DNA from: Salinisphaera sp035690525
Lineage (GTDB): Bacteria; Pseudomonadota; Gammaproteobacteria; Nevskiales; Salinisphaeraceae
Direction: 5' to 3'
Assembly (NCBI RefSeq): GCF_035690525.1
Contig: NZ_DASSKM010000109.1
Coordinates: forward strand, 38,192 to 102,191
Length of the DNA: 64,000 bases
Shown piece after piece: positions 35,790 to 44,523 of the stretch (position 1 is the first letter of the stretch; each line of letters opens with the position of its first letter). The notes under the pieces are model-generated. The model did not search any database, was not told where the DNA came from, and saw only the letters and a list, made by a program, of their open reading frames with translations. A program made the position numbers and the translations under genes.

Positions 35790-36188
35790 ATGAAACAACC
35801 GCCCATCACCGTCACCGAAACCGATTACGACCGGATCGACGCGCTGCTCGATGAAACGGGCGATGCCGTACCCGGCATACGGGAGCTGCGCACCGAGCTC
35901 GAGCGCGCGCACGTCGTTGCGTCGGAGGACGTTCCGGAAAACGTGGCGACGATGAATTCGACCATCGCGTTCGAAAACGTTGACAGCGGCAAGCGTTTCG
36001 AGCTGGCGCTCGTCTATCCCCGGGATATCGACGGCAGCCCCGGCAAGGTATCGATACTCGCGCCGGTGGGCAGCGCACTGCTCGGCCTGGCTGTCGACCA
36101 GGAGATTCAGTGGCAGGTGCCCGGCGGTAATGCGCTCAGGCTTCGCGTACTCGATGTCCGCAATCAGCCGGAAGCGCGCTATCGCTAA
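35790..36188 (+). CDS. rnk: Rnk, regulator of nucleoside diphosphate kinase (GreA/B-like)
   Basis: Protein of 132 residues with the Rnk layout: a short N-terminal coiled-coil (DRIDALLDETGDAVPGIREL, then RTELERAHVVASEDVPENVA) and a C-terminal GreA/GreB-like FKBP domain (MNSTIAFENVDSGKRFELAL, VSILAPVGSALLGLAVDQEI). It binds RNA polymerase and influences nucleotide pools; unlike GreA its coiled coil is short and lacks the acidic tip needed for cleavage stimulation. Start ATG at 35790, which matches the family length. It converges with the nar operon's last gene. Family assignment is solid; the physiological role here is not visible. Confidence 0.9.
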   Translation: MKQPPITVTETDYDRIDALLDETGDAVPGIRELRTELERAHVVASEDVPENVATMNSTIAFENVDSGKRFELALVYPRDIDGSPGKVSILAPVGSALLGLAVDQEIQWQVPGGNALRLRVLDVRNQPEARYR

Positions 36189-36192
36189 CAGT

Positions 36193-36630
36193 TCATGATG
36201 CGCTGCGGATGGACACGGGCCCACCTTCGCGGTCGAAAAACACGAATGCGCCCAGATCCGCGCCGATCGTCAGCGCGGTTGCCATACGCTCAAGATGCGG
36301 TTCACATTCGGCCGACGTGGGCGCGGTGCCGTGCGATCCCGGCAATACCGCTGTCATCAGAAATCGCCAGTCACTCGTGACCGAATCGGCCCCGGCCACG
36401 ATATCGGCCAGGCACAGATCGTCCGTCACCGCCCAATCGCGGACCATGACGGGCTGCAGCAGACCTTCGTCCATCAAGGCCTTATTCGCATCGGCCCGGC
36501 GCCGATAAGCGGTTTCGGCCTGGACCAGCACCGTGAGCAGCCGGCAGGGATCGGGTTCGGCCCGCGCCATGGCGATCAGGTCGTCGAACGACTCAAGCGC
36601 CGGCACGGTATTCGAAGTCGTTGTATCCAT
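36193..36630 (-). CDS. Unknown protein, last gene of the nar operon
   Basis: Soluble acidic protein of 145 residues I do not recognise. Notable parts: SFDDLIAMARAEPDPCRLLT, VLVQAETAYRRRADANK, a central VMVRDWAVTDDLCLADIVAG and a C-terminal segment with PTSAECEPHLERMATALTIG, GADLGAFVFFDREGGPV. No signal peptide or membrane helix. Its start codon overlaps the stop of the upstream PpiC gene by one base (TAATG), which indicates coupled translation and a role tied to nitrate reductase maturation or expression; that is inference from position. Start at 36630 fixed by this overlap. It converges with rnk, 4 bp apart. Confidence 0.78.
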   Translation of the reverse strand: MDTTTSNTVPALESFDDLIAMARAEPDPCRLLTVLVQAETAYRRRADANKALMDEGLLQPVMVRDWAVTDDLCLADIVAGADSVTSDWRFLMTAVLPGSHGTAPTSAECEPHLERMATALTIGADLGAFVFFDREGGPVSIRSAS

Positions 36631-37388
36631 TATTGCAGCAGCGGGTTGTCGGCGGTTTCCAGCTCCACGCCCCGGAGTTCGGCTTCGGAGGCCAGCACCC
36701 GAATATACTGACTGACCGCCCGGCGCCAGGAGCGCTCGGCCAGATAATCGGCGACCATTGGCGCGACGTCGTCATAGGCCAGCGGCTCGCCGCCACGGCG
36801 CTCGTCCACGCGCACGATGTGATAACCGTAGCGCGTCTCGATGGGCTTGTTCGCCAGGCCCACGTCCAGCCGCAGCGCCACGCTCTCCAGCTCGGGCACG
36901 GTCTGGCCGCGCCCGATCCAGCCGAGCGCGCCGCCGGCTTCGGCCGACGGGCAGCGTGAATGCGCCGCCGCCAGTTCGGCAAAACAGTCCGGTTCGACGC
37001 CGAGCTGTTCGATCAATTCATCGACCTGCTGCCGCGCTGCTACACGGGCTTCGGGATCGTCGGGCGCGGCCGCCAAGAGAATATGCGCCATGGCCACGCT
37101 CACCGGCGTGGCGAACCGCTCGCGATTGGCGTCGAAGTAGCGCCGGCAGTCGTCCTCGGTGGCCTCGGGCACCGCGACCTCGGCGCTCAGCAGCTCATCG
37201 ATGGCGGCGTCCAGGCGCTCGGCGGTGGCGATGCCAACGGCCTCGGCGCGCTGGCGCAGCAGTTCCTTGACCGCCAGCCGCCGGGTGGCCTCGGCGCGTT
37301 TTTCGTCGATCGTGCCCGAATCGATTTCGCCGGACTCGGCGTTGATGTGGTGCTCGGGCAGCACGACACGATTGACCATGGCCAGCAT
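36630..37388 (-). CDS. PpiC-type peptidyl-prolyl isomerase of the nar operon
   Basis: Parvulin-domain protein of 252 residues: an N-terminal helical region (about 1-95), then the PpiC domain from about 98 (VSVAMAHILLAAAPDDPEAR, AHSRCPSAEAGGALGWIGRG, QTVPELESVALRLDVG, and the closing ETRYGYHIVRVDERRGG). There is no signal peptide, so it works in the cytoplasm. PpiC genes follow narI in Pseudomonas-type nar clusters, where they are thought to help nitrate-reductase folding. It lies 19 bp after narI and overlaps the next gene by one base. The start at 37388 or at 37379 (second Met) cannot be decided. Confidence 0.88.
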   Translation of the reverse strand: MLAMVNRVVLPEHHINAESGEIDSGTIDEKRAEATRRLAVKELLRQRAEAVGIATAERLDAAIDELLSAEVAVPEATEDDCRRYFDANRERFATPVSVAMAHILLAAAPDDPEARVAARQQVDELIEQLGVEPDCFAELAAAHSRCPSAEAGGALGWIGRGQTVPELESVALRLDVGLANKPIETRYGYHIVRVDERRGGEPLAYDDVAPMVADYLAERSWRRAVSQYIRVLASEAELRGVELETADNPLLQ

Positions 37389-37407
37389 GATGAACTCCTT
37401 GCCCGGT

Positions 37408-38121
37408 TCAGGCGCGCTCGGAGCGCGCCGCGGCCCGCGTCCGGTACTCTCGCACCACCTGATAACGCCGCGCCGCGTAGCGATACGGCACGCTCCAGAT
37501 ATGCACCAGGCGCGTGAAGGGAAAGACCAAGAACACGGTCAAACCGAGAAACAGATGCACCTTGAACACCCAGTAGACGCTGGCCAGATAGGTCGAAGCA
37601 CCCGGCCGGAAGGTCACGATATGCTGGGCCCAGTCGGCGAGCGCGATCATTTCGCTGCCGTCCAGATGCTGGGCCGACACCGGAATGGTGGCCAGGCCGA
37701 ATACGAGCTGCACGTACAGCAGAATCAGAATGAACTTGTCGCCGCGCAGGGATTGCGCGCTGACCAGGCGATGAAACAGCCGCCGATAGAGCAAGATGCT
37801 GCCGCCGACCAGCGCGGCCGTGCCCGCGACGCCGCCGGAGACCATGGCCAACAGCTGCTTGCTGGTCACGGTCAGGCCAACATAGGGATAAAGCCAGTGC
37901 GGCATGAGCAGGCCGATCAAATGGCCAAAGAATAAAAAAATGATGCCCAGATGGAACAGGTAGTTGCCGATCTGGAAAACCATCGAATTGTTCAGCAACT
38001 GGCTGGAATTGGTCTTCCAAGTGTACTGGCTCATGTCGTAGCGCACGAGGCTGCCGAGTAAAAATATCGTGCCGGCGATATAGGGATAGATCTGGAACAG
38101 AATGTAATCAAGCGTATCCAT
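37408..38121 (-). CDS. narI: Respiratory nitrate reductase, gamma subunit
   Basis: Membrane cytochrome b subunit (237 residues, five helices) that takes electrons from quinol to NarH. Seen: LDYILFQIYPYIAGTIFLLG, GNYLFHLGIIFLFFGHLIGL with the haem-ligand histidines, the lysine/arginine-rich loop RRLFHRLVSAQSL, and HLFLGLTVFLVFPFTRLVHI with the other His pair. Starts 3 bp after the narJ stop, a tight arrangement. The C-terminus YRYAARRYQVVREYRTRAAA is a normal cytoplasmic tail. Family and role are clear. Confidence 0.95.
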   Translation of the reverse strand: MDTLDYILFQIYPYIAGTIFLLGSLVRYDMSQYTWKTNSSQLLNNSMVFQIGNYLFHLGIIFLFFGHLIGLLMPHWLYPYVGLTVTSKQLLAMVSGGVAGTAALVGGSILLYRRLFHRLVSAQSLRGDKFILILLYVQLVFGLATIPVSAQHLDGSEMIALADWAQHIVTFRPGASTYLASVYWVFKVHLFLGLTVFLVFPFTRLVHIWSVPYRYAARRYQVVREYRTRAAARSERA

Positions 38122-38124
38122 GCC

Positions 38125-38853
38125 TCAATCTCCCTGAATATGAGCCGATGGCGCGCTGCCCGTATCCGGCTCGGGCCGGTTCTGGCGCGTTGCCCCACAA
38201 TTGGTGTGCGCCTCGCCGGGGCCGAATGTGACCGGTTTTTCCATCCAGACGTCGTCTATAGCGGCCGGCGTGTCGTCGCGCACTTCCTTGCCGGCCATCT
38301 CGGTCAGCCCTTCCGGCGCGGGCTCGGCGCCGATCAGGCGCAGCAGCACGGTGAAGGCGCTGGCATAGCCGCTGTCGCGCTGGCTTAGACGCACGCTGAT
38401 CCGCTGTAGCACGTGGGTAGTTTCGACCAGCCAGGCTCGCGCGTCCGGCTCGGGAAGCTGGGCACAGAATTCCAGCAGCATCGGCAGAAAATCCGGCAGC
38501 TCGCGTGTATGACTTTCCAGGCCGTGCTCGCGATAAACGCGGGTGAGCTCGATCATCGCCGGACCGCGGTCGCGGGACTCGCCGTAGACGTGTTCGAAGA
38601 CATATAGCGAGACCTTGCGGCCGCGATCGAAGGTGTCCACGTAGCGCGCCTGGATCTCCAGCAGATCGCGCTGCGCCAGATCGTCGATGAAGGCGTGAAC
38701 CGCCGTGCGCTCGGCGTCGCTCAATTCCGACAGCACGCACAGGATGTCCGCCAGCTCATCTGCATGGGCTTGCAGCGTCGCGCTCGGATAATCGAGCACC
38801 CGGGCGAGTGCTGCCAGCGGCCGGGCGAGCGGATTGTCGGCGCCGGCCGTCAT
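38125..38853 (-). CDS. narJ: Nitrate reductase molybdenum-cofactor assembly chaperone
   Basis: Dedicated chaperone, 242 residues, that holds apo-NarGH until molybdenum cofactor and FeS clusters are inserted. Family signatures: LARVLDYPSATLQAHADELA, DTFDRGRKVSLYVFEHVYGE (typical NarJ/TorD segment), SRDRGPAMIELTRVYREHGL and ELPDFLPMLLEFCAQLPE. The C-terminal third is acidic and less conserved (EKPVTFGPGEAH). It overlaps the narH stop by 4 bp and ends 3 bp before narI, so translation is coupled through the operon. Confidence 0.93.
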   Translation of the reverse strand: MTAGADNPLARPLAALARVLDYPSATLQAHADELADILCVLSELSDAERTAVHAFIDDLAQRDLLEIQARYVDTFDRGRKVSLYVFEHVYGESRDRGPAMIELTRVYREHGLESHTRELPDFLPMLLEFCAQLPEPDARAWLVETTHVLQRISVRLSQRDSGYASAFTVLLRLIGAEPAPEGLTEMAGKEVRDDTPAAIDDVWMEKPVTFGPGEAHTNCGATRQNRPEPDTGSAPSAHIQGD

Positions 38854-40406
38854 TTGCCCGCCTCGCTTTCGGCCGCGGGTACGGCCGGCGCATGCTCACG
38901 CTTTCCGGGGCTTTTACCCCCAAACAAGTTGCCCCGCGTCACGCCGTCGGTATGGCAGCCGTCGCCGAAGGAAAAGCCACAGCCCGAACGTTGGCCGAGC
39001 GGATCGGATGAGGCCATTTCGCGGTGCCCGGTCGGGATCACGAACCGGTCTTCATAGTTGGCGATGGCCATGGTCTGGTACATGTCATCGACCAGCTCGG
39101 ACGTCAGGCCCACCTGTTCCAACACGGCGTTGTTAGGCTCGTTGTCCACCGTCAGCGAGCGCCGGTACTTGCGCATCGCCAGCAGCCGCCGCAGGCCGTA
39201 GATAATGGGTTTTTCCTCGCCGGCGGTCAGCAGGTTGGCCAGATACTTGACCGGGATCTTGAGCGACTGCACGTCCGGAATCTCGCCGTCGGCGGCGATA
39301 TTGCCGGCGTCGGCCGCGGCCTGCACCGGTGACAGCGGCGGCACGTACCAGACCATCGGCAGGGTGCGGTATTCCGGGTGCAGCGGGAAGGCCACCCGCC
39401 ACTCCTTGGCCATCTTCCAGACCGGCGAGCGCTTGGCTGCTTCCAGCCAGTTGTCGGGCACCCCATCGGCGCGCGCCTGCGCCTGCACTTCCGGGTCGTG
39501 CGGATCGAGGAAGATGTCCATTTGGGCTTCGTACAGATCGGCCTCGTTGGCCACGCTGGCCGCTTCCTTGATGCGGTCGGCGTCGTAGAGCATCACGCCC
39601 AGATAGCGGATACGGCCGACGCAGGTTTCCGAGCACACGGTCGGTTCGCCAACCTCGATGCGCGGATAACAGAAGATGCATTTCTCGGACTTGCCGGACT
39701 GCCAGTTGTAGTAAATCTTCTTGTACGGACAGCCGGAGATGCACATCCGCCAGCCGCGGCAGCGATCCTGATCGATGAGCACGATGCCGTCCTCGGCGCG
39801 CTTGTAGATCGCGCCGCTCGGGCACGACGCGACACAGCTCGGATTCAGGCAGTGCTCGCACAGCCGCGGCAGATACATCATGAACGTATGTTCGAACTGC
39901 CCGTAGATCTCGGTCTGGATATTCGCGAAGTTGTAGTCGCGCTTGCGCTTGGCGAATTCGCCGCCGAGAATCTCTTCCCAGTTCGGGCCCCACTCGATCT
40001 TGTCGATGGGCGCACCCGTGATCGCCGAATACGGTTTGGCGGTCGGCTGGGCCTTGGACGCGGGCGCGTTCTGCAGCCGCTGATAGTCGAAGTTGAACGG
40101 CTCGTAGTATTCGTCGATCTCGGGCAGGTGTGGGTTGGCGAAGATCTTGGCGAGCAGCCGCCATTTGCCGCCCTGCTTCGGCGTGATCTCGCCATCGTCG
40201 CGGCGTACCCAGCCGCCCTTCCAGCGGTCCTGGTTCTCCCAGTCCTTGGGATAGCCGACGCCGGGCTTGGTCTCGACGTTGTTGAACCACATATACTCCG
40301 CGCCCTCGCGCGAGGTCCACACGTTCTTGCAGGTCACCGAGCAGGTGTGGCAGCCGATGCATTTGTCCAGGTTCAAAACCTTGCCGATCTGGGCTCGGAT
40401 TTTCAT
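38850..40406 (-). CDS. narH: Respiratory nitrate reductase, beta (iron-sulfur) subunit
   Basis: Electron-transfer subunit with four FeS clusters, 518 residues. It begins MKIRAQIGKVLNLDKCIGCH followed by TCSVTCKNVWTSREG; further cysteine groups are in LCEHCLNPSCVASCPSGAIY, CRGWRMCISGCPYKKIYYNW (where a Trp replaces one Cys, giving the [3Fe-4S] cluster as in E. coli) and KCIFCYPRIEVGEPTVCSET. A strong GGAGGT ribosome site precedes the ATG. It is separated from narG by 391 bp instead of the usual few bases, so full co-transcription or a separate promoter must be considered. It overlaps narJ by 4 bp. Confidence 0.96.
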   Translation of the reverse strand: MKIRAQIGKVLNLDKCIGCHTCSVTCKNVWTSREGAEYMWFNNVETKPGVGYPKDWENQDRWKGGWVRRDDGEITPKQGGKWRLLAKIFANPHLPEIDEYYEPFNFDYQRLQNAPASKAQPTAKPYSAITGAPIDKIEWGPNWEEILGGEFAKRKRDYNFANIQTEIYGQFEHTFMMYLPRLCEHCLNPSCVASCPSGAIYKRAEDGIVLIDQDRCRGWRMCISGCPYKKIYYNWQSGKSEKCIFCYPRIEVGEPTVCSETCVGRIRYLGVMLYDADRIKEAASVANEADLYEAQMDIFLDPHDPEVQAQARADGVPDNWLEAAKRSPVWKMAKEWRVAFPLHPEYRTLPMVWYVPPLSPVQAAADAGNIAADGEIPDVQSLKIPVKYLANLLTAGEEKPIIYGLRRLLAMRKYRRSLTVDNEPNNAVLEQVGLTSELVDDMYQTMAIANYEDRFVIPTGHREMASSDPLGQRSGCGFSFGDGCHTDGVTRGNLFGGKSPGKREHAPAVPAAESEAGK

Positions 40407-40797
40407 GGTGAGACCTCCAGGTCACTCGCGATGCTTGAGCGCACAAACGTTTTTGATTGCGTGCGAAAGTCAGGAATCGGTGAAGTTTTTTCCCCGCAAA
40501 TTGTCGGTTGCCGGACTGGTTGTGCTCTACCTTCGATTGGGGCTGGGTTTCGCGCTGATGCGCGACTCCCTTTTATTTGCTTGTCCAAATAAAAGAAAGC
40601 AAAACAAACGACACCCTGTCTTGCGCCGATGCTTCGCATCGGTCCCCTGTGCTGCTCGCCAGAAAGCGCGCCGCCGGAACTCGCTGCGCTCAGACATCCG
40701 GCGGCTTCATCGCTTTCTGGCTCCGCTGCTCGGCGCGGCGCCCAAGGGGCTGAATACAGCCAAAAAGCCATTTGACCTCGATCCGTACGGAAAACAT
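40407..40797. repeat. Structured extragenic insertion between narG and narH
   Basis: 391 bp with no gene. It holds several perfect inverted repeats: CTTTTATTTG / CAAATAAAAG (40570-40595, loop CTTGTC), CCGATGC / GCATCGG (40626-40642, loop TTC), and a nested pair CCAGAAAGCG / CGCTTTCTGG (40659-40668 with 40711-40720) enclosing GCCGCCGG / CCGGCGGC (40670-40677 with 40698-40705). The mix of an AT-rich hairpin and GC-rich nested hairpins looks like a mosaic extragenic repeat of the type scattered in many proteobacterial genomes. Whether it is multicopy in this genome cannot be seen here. Confidence 0.6.
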
Positions 40798-43700
40798 TCA
40801 TCGCACGTACCCCTGATCGCGGATGCTTTGATCGTCGCCTTCCAGCCAGTCGACGCGATCCATCTTGCGGATGATCACGAAATCGTCGCGGTTGGAGCCG
40901 ACCGTGCCGTAGTAGTTGAAGCCGTAGCTGAGCTGGGCGTAGCCGCCGATCATGTGGGTGGGCTTGATCAGCGTGCGGGTCACCGAGTTGTGGATGCCGC
41001 CGCGGTTGCCGGTGATCTCGGAGCCCGGCGTGTTCACGGTGCGATCCTGGGCGTGATACATCATCGCCATGCCCTCGCGCACGCGCTGCGAGACCACCGC
41101 GCGGGCGACCACCGCGCCGTTGATGTTGTAGCCCTCGATCCAGTCGTTGTCGGCGATGCCGGCGCGCTTGGCGTCGACTTCCGAGATCCAGATGATCGGC
41201 CCGCCGCGGGACAGCGTGAGCATGATCAGGTTGTCGGTATAGGTGCTGTGGATGCCCCATTTCTGGTGCGGGGTGATCCAGGACAACACGATCTCGGTGT
41301 GGCCGTTGGGCCGGGTGTTCATGATCGACTTCCAGGTCTTGGTATTGACCGGCGGCCGATAGGTCGTGAAGCCTTCGCCGAAGGCGCGCATCCACTGGTG
41401 GTCCAGATAGAAGTGCTGGCGCCCGGTCAGCGTGCGCCAGGGGATCAGTTCGTGAACGTTGAGATAGCTGCCGTTGTAGGTGGTGTCCTCGTCGGGCACG
41501 CCGGACCATACCGGCGAGGCGATGACCCGGCGCGGCTGGGCCACGATGTCGCGGAAGCGGATATGCTCGCCCGCCCGGGGCGCAGCTAGATGGGCGTGTT
41601 CGCGGCCGGTGGCGGCCTCCAGCGCCCGCCAAGCCTTGACCGCCACCTTGCCGTTGGTCGCCGAGGACAGCGTCATGACGGTATCGGCCGCCTGGATCGC
41701 GTTGTCCATGCGCGGCCGGCCGTTGTGATCCCGCCCGTGCACCGCGCCCAGCTCGGCGACCTCGCCGGCGGTTTCCCATTCGAGGCCTTTTTCCTCATTG
41801 CCGTGGGCTTCCAGGGCCGGGCCCAGCGAATTGTAGCGATCGAAAGTCGCCGGGTAATCGCGTTCGACGATCTTGATCGACGGCATGGTCTGGCCGGGCA
41901 GCGGCTCGCACTCGCCGGCATACCACTCGGCGGCGTCGAACGGCTGACCCAGTTCGCCCGGCGAATCGTGCGCCAGCGGACGTGTGACCAGATCGGTCTC
42001 GACGCCCAGCCGACCTTCGGCGGCCTGCGAGAACGCGGCCGCGATGCCCTTGAAGATATCCCAGTCCGAGCGTGACTCCCAGGCCGGATTGACCGCCGCG
42101 GACAGCGGATGGATGAAGGTGTGCATGTCCGAAGTATTGAGGTCGTTCTTCTCGTACCAGGTCGCCGTGGGTAGCACGATGTCCGAATACAGACAGGTCG
42201 AGGACATGCGGAAGTCCAGCGTGACCAGCAGATCGAGCTTGCCGCGGGGTGCTTCGTCGTGCCAGACCACGTGTTCCGGGCGCAGACCACCCTCGGCGCC
42301 GAGATCGGCGCCCTGGACGCTGTCTTCGGTGCCCAGCAGGTGCTTGAGAAAATACTCGTGGCCCTTGCCGGAGGCGCCGAGCAGGTTGGAGCGCCAGATG
42401 AACATGTTGCGCGGCCAGTTCTCGGGCGCGTCCGGATCCTCGCAGGCCATGCGCAGATCGCCGTTTTTAAGCTGCTCGACCACGTATTCGATCGGATCAC
42501 GCCCGGCTTTCGCGGCTTCACGGGCGATAACCAGCGGATTGCGGTTCAACTGCGGCGCCGAGGGCAGCCAGCCCATGCGCTCGGCGCGCACGTTGTAGTC
42601 GATCAGGCTGCCGGTCCAGCGCTTGGCGTCGGCCAGCGGCGACAGAATCTCGTCGACCCCGACCTGTTCGTAGCGCCACTGGTCGGAGTGCGCATAGAAA
42701 AACGACGTGCCGTTCATCTGGCGCGGCGGGCGCAGCCAGTCCAGGCCGAAGGTCACCGGCAGCCAGCCGTCCAGCGGGCGCAGGTTCTCCTGGCCGACGT
42801 AATGCGCCCAGCCGCCGCCGTTGACCCCGACCGTACCGCACAGCATCAGCATATTGATGATGCCGCGGTAGTTCATGTCGTTGTGGTACCAGTGATTCAG
42901 GCCCGCGCCGAGGATCACCATCGACTTGCCCCGGGTCTTGGCCGCGGTTTCGGCGAAGCGCCGCGCGACGTGCACCACGTGCGCGGCCGGCACGCTGGTG
43001 ATGGTTTCCTGCCAGGCCGGCGTATAGGGCACGTTGTCTTCGTAATCGCACGCGGTGCCGTCGTTATAGCCGCGACCCACGCCGTAGTGGGCGATCAGCA
43101 GGTCGTAGACCGTGGCCACCGGCGCGGTGGTGCCGTCGGCAAGCCGGATTCGGGTTACCGGCACGCGCCGCCAGAGCACATCCTCCTGCACGTTGGGTGT
43201 GTACTGCTCGTGAGTGAGCCCGCCGAAGTACGGAAAGCCGACCAGTGCGGTGTCGTCGCCGGCCTCGAAAAAGGTGAGCCGCGAATGGATCTCGGCGTCG
43301 TCGGCGGTCTTTTGCTCCAGGTTCCAACGCCCGCTGCCGTCCCAGCGGAAACCGATCGAGCCCTGCGGCACCGCCGGTACGTCGCGGGTTTCGTCCCAGA
43401 CCACCGTCTTCCAGTCGCCGTTTTCGACCGGGTCTGCGGTCAGATCGCTGGCGCGCAAGAAGCGCCCCGCGACATGGCCGTCTTCGTGCGGATCGAGCCG
43501 GACCAGCATGGGCAGATCGGTCAAACGCCGACAGTAATCCTGGAAATACGGATTCGGATTATCGACATGGAATTCTTTCAGGATCACGTGGCCGAGCGCC
43601 ATCGCCAGCGCGGCATCGGTGCCCTGCTTGGGCGACAGCCACAGGTCGGCGAACTTGGTGGCCTCGGCGTAGTCCGGTGAACAAACCACGATCTCGGTGC

Positions 43701-44523
43701 CGTTGTAGCGCGCTTCGGTCATGAAATGGGCGTCCGGGGTGCGCGTCTGCGGCACGTTCGAGCCCCACATCATGATGAACTTGGCCCGGTACCAGTCGGC
43801 GGATTCCGGCACGTCGGTCTGCTCGCCCCAGACCTGCGGCGAGGACGGCGGCAGGTCGCAGTACCAATCATAGAAGGAAAGCGCCACGCCGCCGATCAGC
43901 GACAGATAGCGCGCCCCGGAAGCATAGGACAGCATCGACATCGCCGGAATCGGCGAGAAACCGGCGATCCGGTCCGGCCCCCAGCGCTCGATGGTATGCA
44001 CGTTGGCCGCGGCGATCAGTTCGTTGAGCTCGTCCCAGCCGGCGCGCACCATGCCGCCCAGGCCGCGGCGCTTCTGGTAGCTGGCCCGTTTTTCCTCGTC
44101 GGCGACGATCGCCGCCCAGGCATCGACCGGATCGGCGTGCGCGGCCCGGGCCTCGCGCCAGAGCTTGATCAGCGCGGCCCGCACCAGCGGATATTTGAGC
44201 CGGTTGGCGCTGTAGATATACCAGGAATAGCTGGCCCCGCGCGGGCAGCCCCGCGGCTCGTGGTTGGGCAGATCGGCCCGGGTGCGCGGATAGTCGGTCT
44301 GCTGGGTCTCCCAGGTCACCAGCCCTTCCTTGACGTAGATCTTCCACGAGCAGGCGCCGGTGCAGTTCACGCCGTGGGTCGAGCGCACGATGCGGTCGTG
44401 CTGCCAGCGCTGGCGGTAGGCGTTCTCCCAGGCGCGGTCGTCGGTGGACGTCTCGCCGTGGTCGTCGGCAAAAGCGTCCTGCTTGCGGGTGAAATACGTC
44501 AGTCGATCGAGAAAATGACTCAT
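40798..44523 (-). CDS. narG: Respiratory nitrate reductase, alpha (molybdenum) subunit
   Basis: Catalytic subunit reducing nitrate to nitrite at the membrane's cytoplasmic face; 1241 residues, the normal length. MSHFLDRLTYFTRKQDAFAD is the typical NarG start, and the FS0 cluster ligands are His50, Cys54, Cys58 (STHGVNCTGACSW) and Cys93 (HEPRGCPRGASYSW). YDWYCDLPPSSPQVWGEQTD holds the aspartate that ligates molybdenum, and WGSNVPQTRTPDAHF is conserved. There is no Tat signal, as expected for cytoplasmic NarG (the N-terminus is only vestigial). The start at 44523 is preferred to 44538 because GGGGAG lies just before it. A long leader of about 257 nt to the FNR-type promoter is predicted. Confidence 0.96.
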   Translation of the reverse strand: MSHFLDRLTYFTRKQDAFADDHGETSTDDRAWENAYRQRWQHDRIVRSTHGVNCTGACSWKIYVKEGLVTWETQQTDYPRTRADLPNHEPRGCPRGASYSWYIYSANRLKYPLVRAALIKLWREARAAHADPVDAWAAIVADEEKRASYQKRRGLGGMVRAGWDELNELIAAANVHTIERWGPDRIAGFSPIPAMSMLSYASGARYLSLIGGVALSFYDWYCDLPPSSPQVWGEQTDVPESADWYRAKFIMMWGSNVPQTRTPDAHFMTEARYNGTEIVVCSPDYAEATKFADLWLSPKQGTDAALAMALGHVILKEFHVDNPNPYFQDYCRRLTDLPMLVRLDPHEDGHVAGRFLRASDLTADPVENGDWKTVVWDETRDVPAVPQGSIGFRWDGSGRWNLEQKTADDAEIHSRLTFFEAGDDTALVGFPYFGGLTHEQYTPNVQEDVLWRRVPVTRIRLADGTTAPVATVYDLLIAHYGVGRGYNDGTACDYEDNVPYTPAWQETITSVPAAHVVHVARRFAETAAKTRGKSMVILGAGLNHWYHNDMNYRGIINMLMLCGTVGVNGGGWAHYVGQENLRPLDGWLPVTFGLDWLRPPRQMNGTSFFYAHSDQWRYEQVGVDEILSPLADAKRWTGSLIDYNVRAERMGWLPSAPQLNRNPLVIAREAAKAGRDPIEYVVEQLKNGDLRMACEDPDAPENWPRNMFIWRSNLLGASGKGHEYFLKHLLGTEDSVQGADLGAEGGLRPEHVVWHDEAPRGKLDLLVTLDFRMSSTCLYSDIVLPTATWYEKNDLNTSDMHTFIHPLSAAVNPAWESRSDWDIFKGIAAAFSQAAEGRLGVETDLVTRPLAHDSPGELGQPFDAAEWYAGECEPLPGQTMPSIKIVERDYPATFDRYNSLGPALEAHGNEEKGLEWETAGEVAELGAVHGRDHNGRPRMDNAIQAADTVMTLSSATNGKVAVKAWRALEAATGREHAHLAAPRAGEHIRFRDIVAQPRRVIASPVWSGVPDEDTTYNGSYLNVHELIPWRTLTGRQHFYLDHQWMRAFGEGFTTYRPPVNTKTWKSIMNTRPNGHTEIVLSWITPHQKWGIHSTYTDNLIMLTLSRGGPIIWISEVDAKRAGIADNDWIEGYNINGAVVARAVVSQRVREGMAMMYHAQDRTVNTPGSEITGNRGGIHNSVTRTLIKPTHMIGGYAQLSYGFNYYGTVGSNRDDFVIIRKMDRVDWLEGDDQSIRDQGYVR

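Noticed and set aside
39378..40592. Long open frame antisense to narH
   Set aside because: Shadow frame caused by high GC codon bias; no recognisable domains, and narH is certain.
42259..43680. Long open frame antisense to narG
   Set aside because: Same shadow effect; the sequence has no protein-family features.
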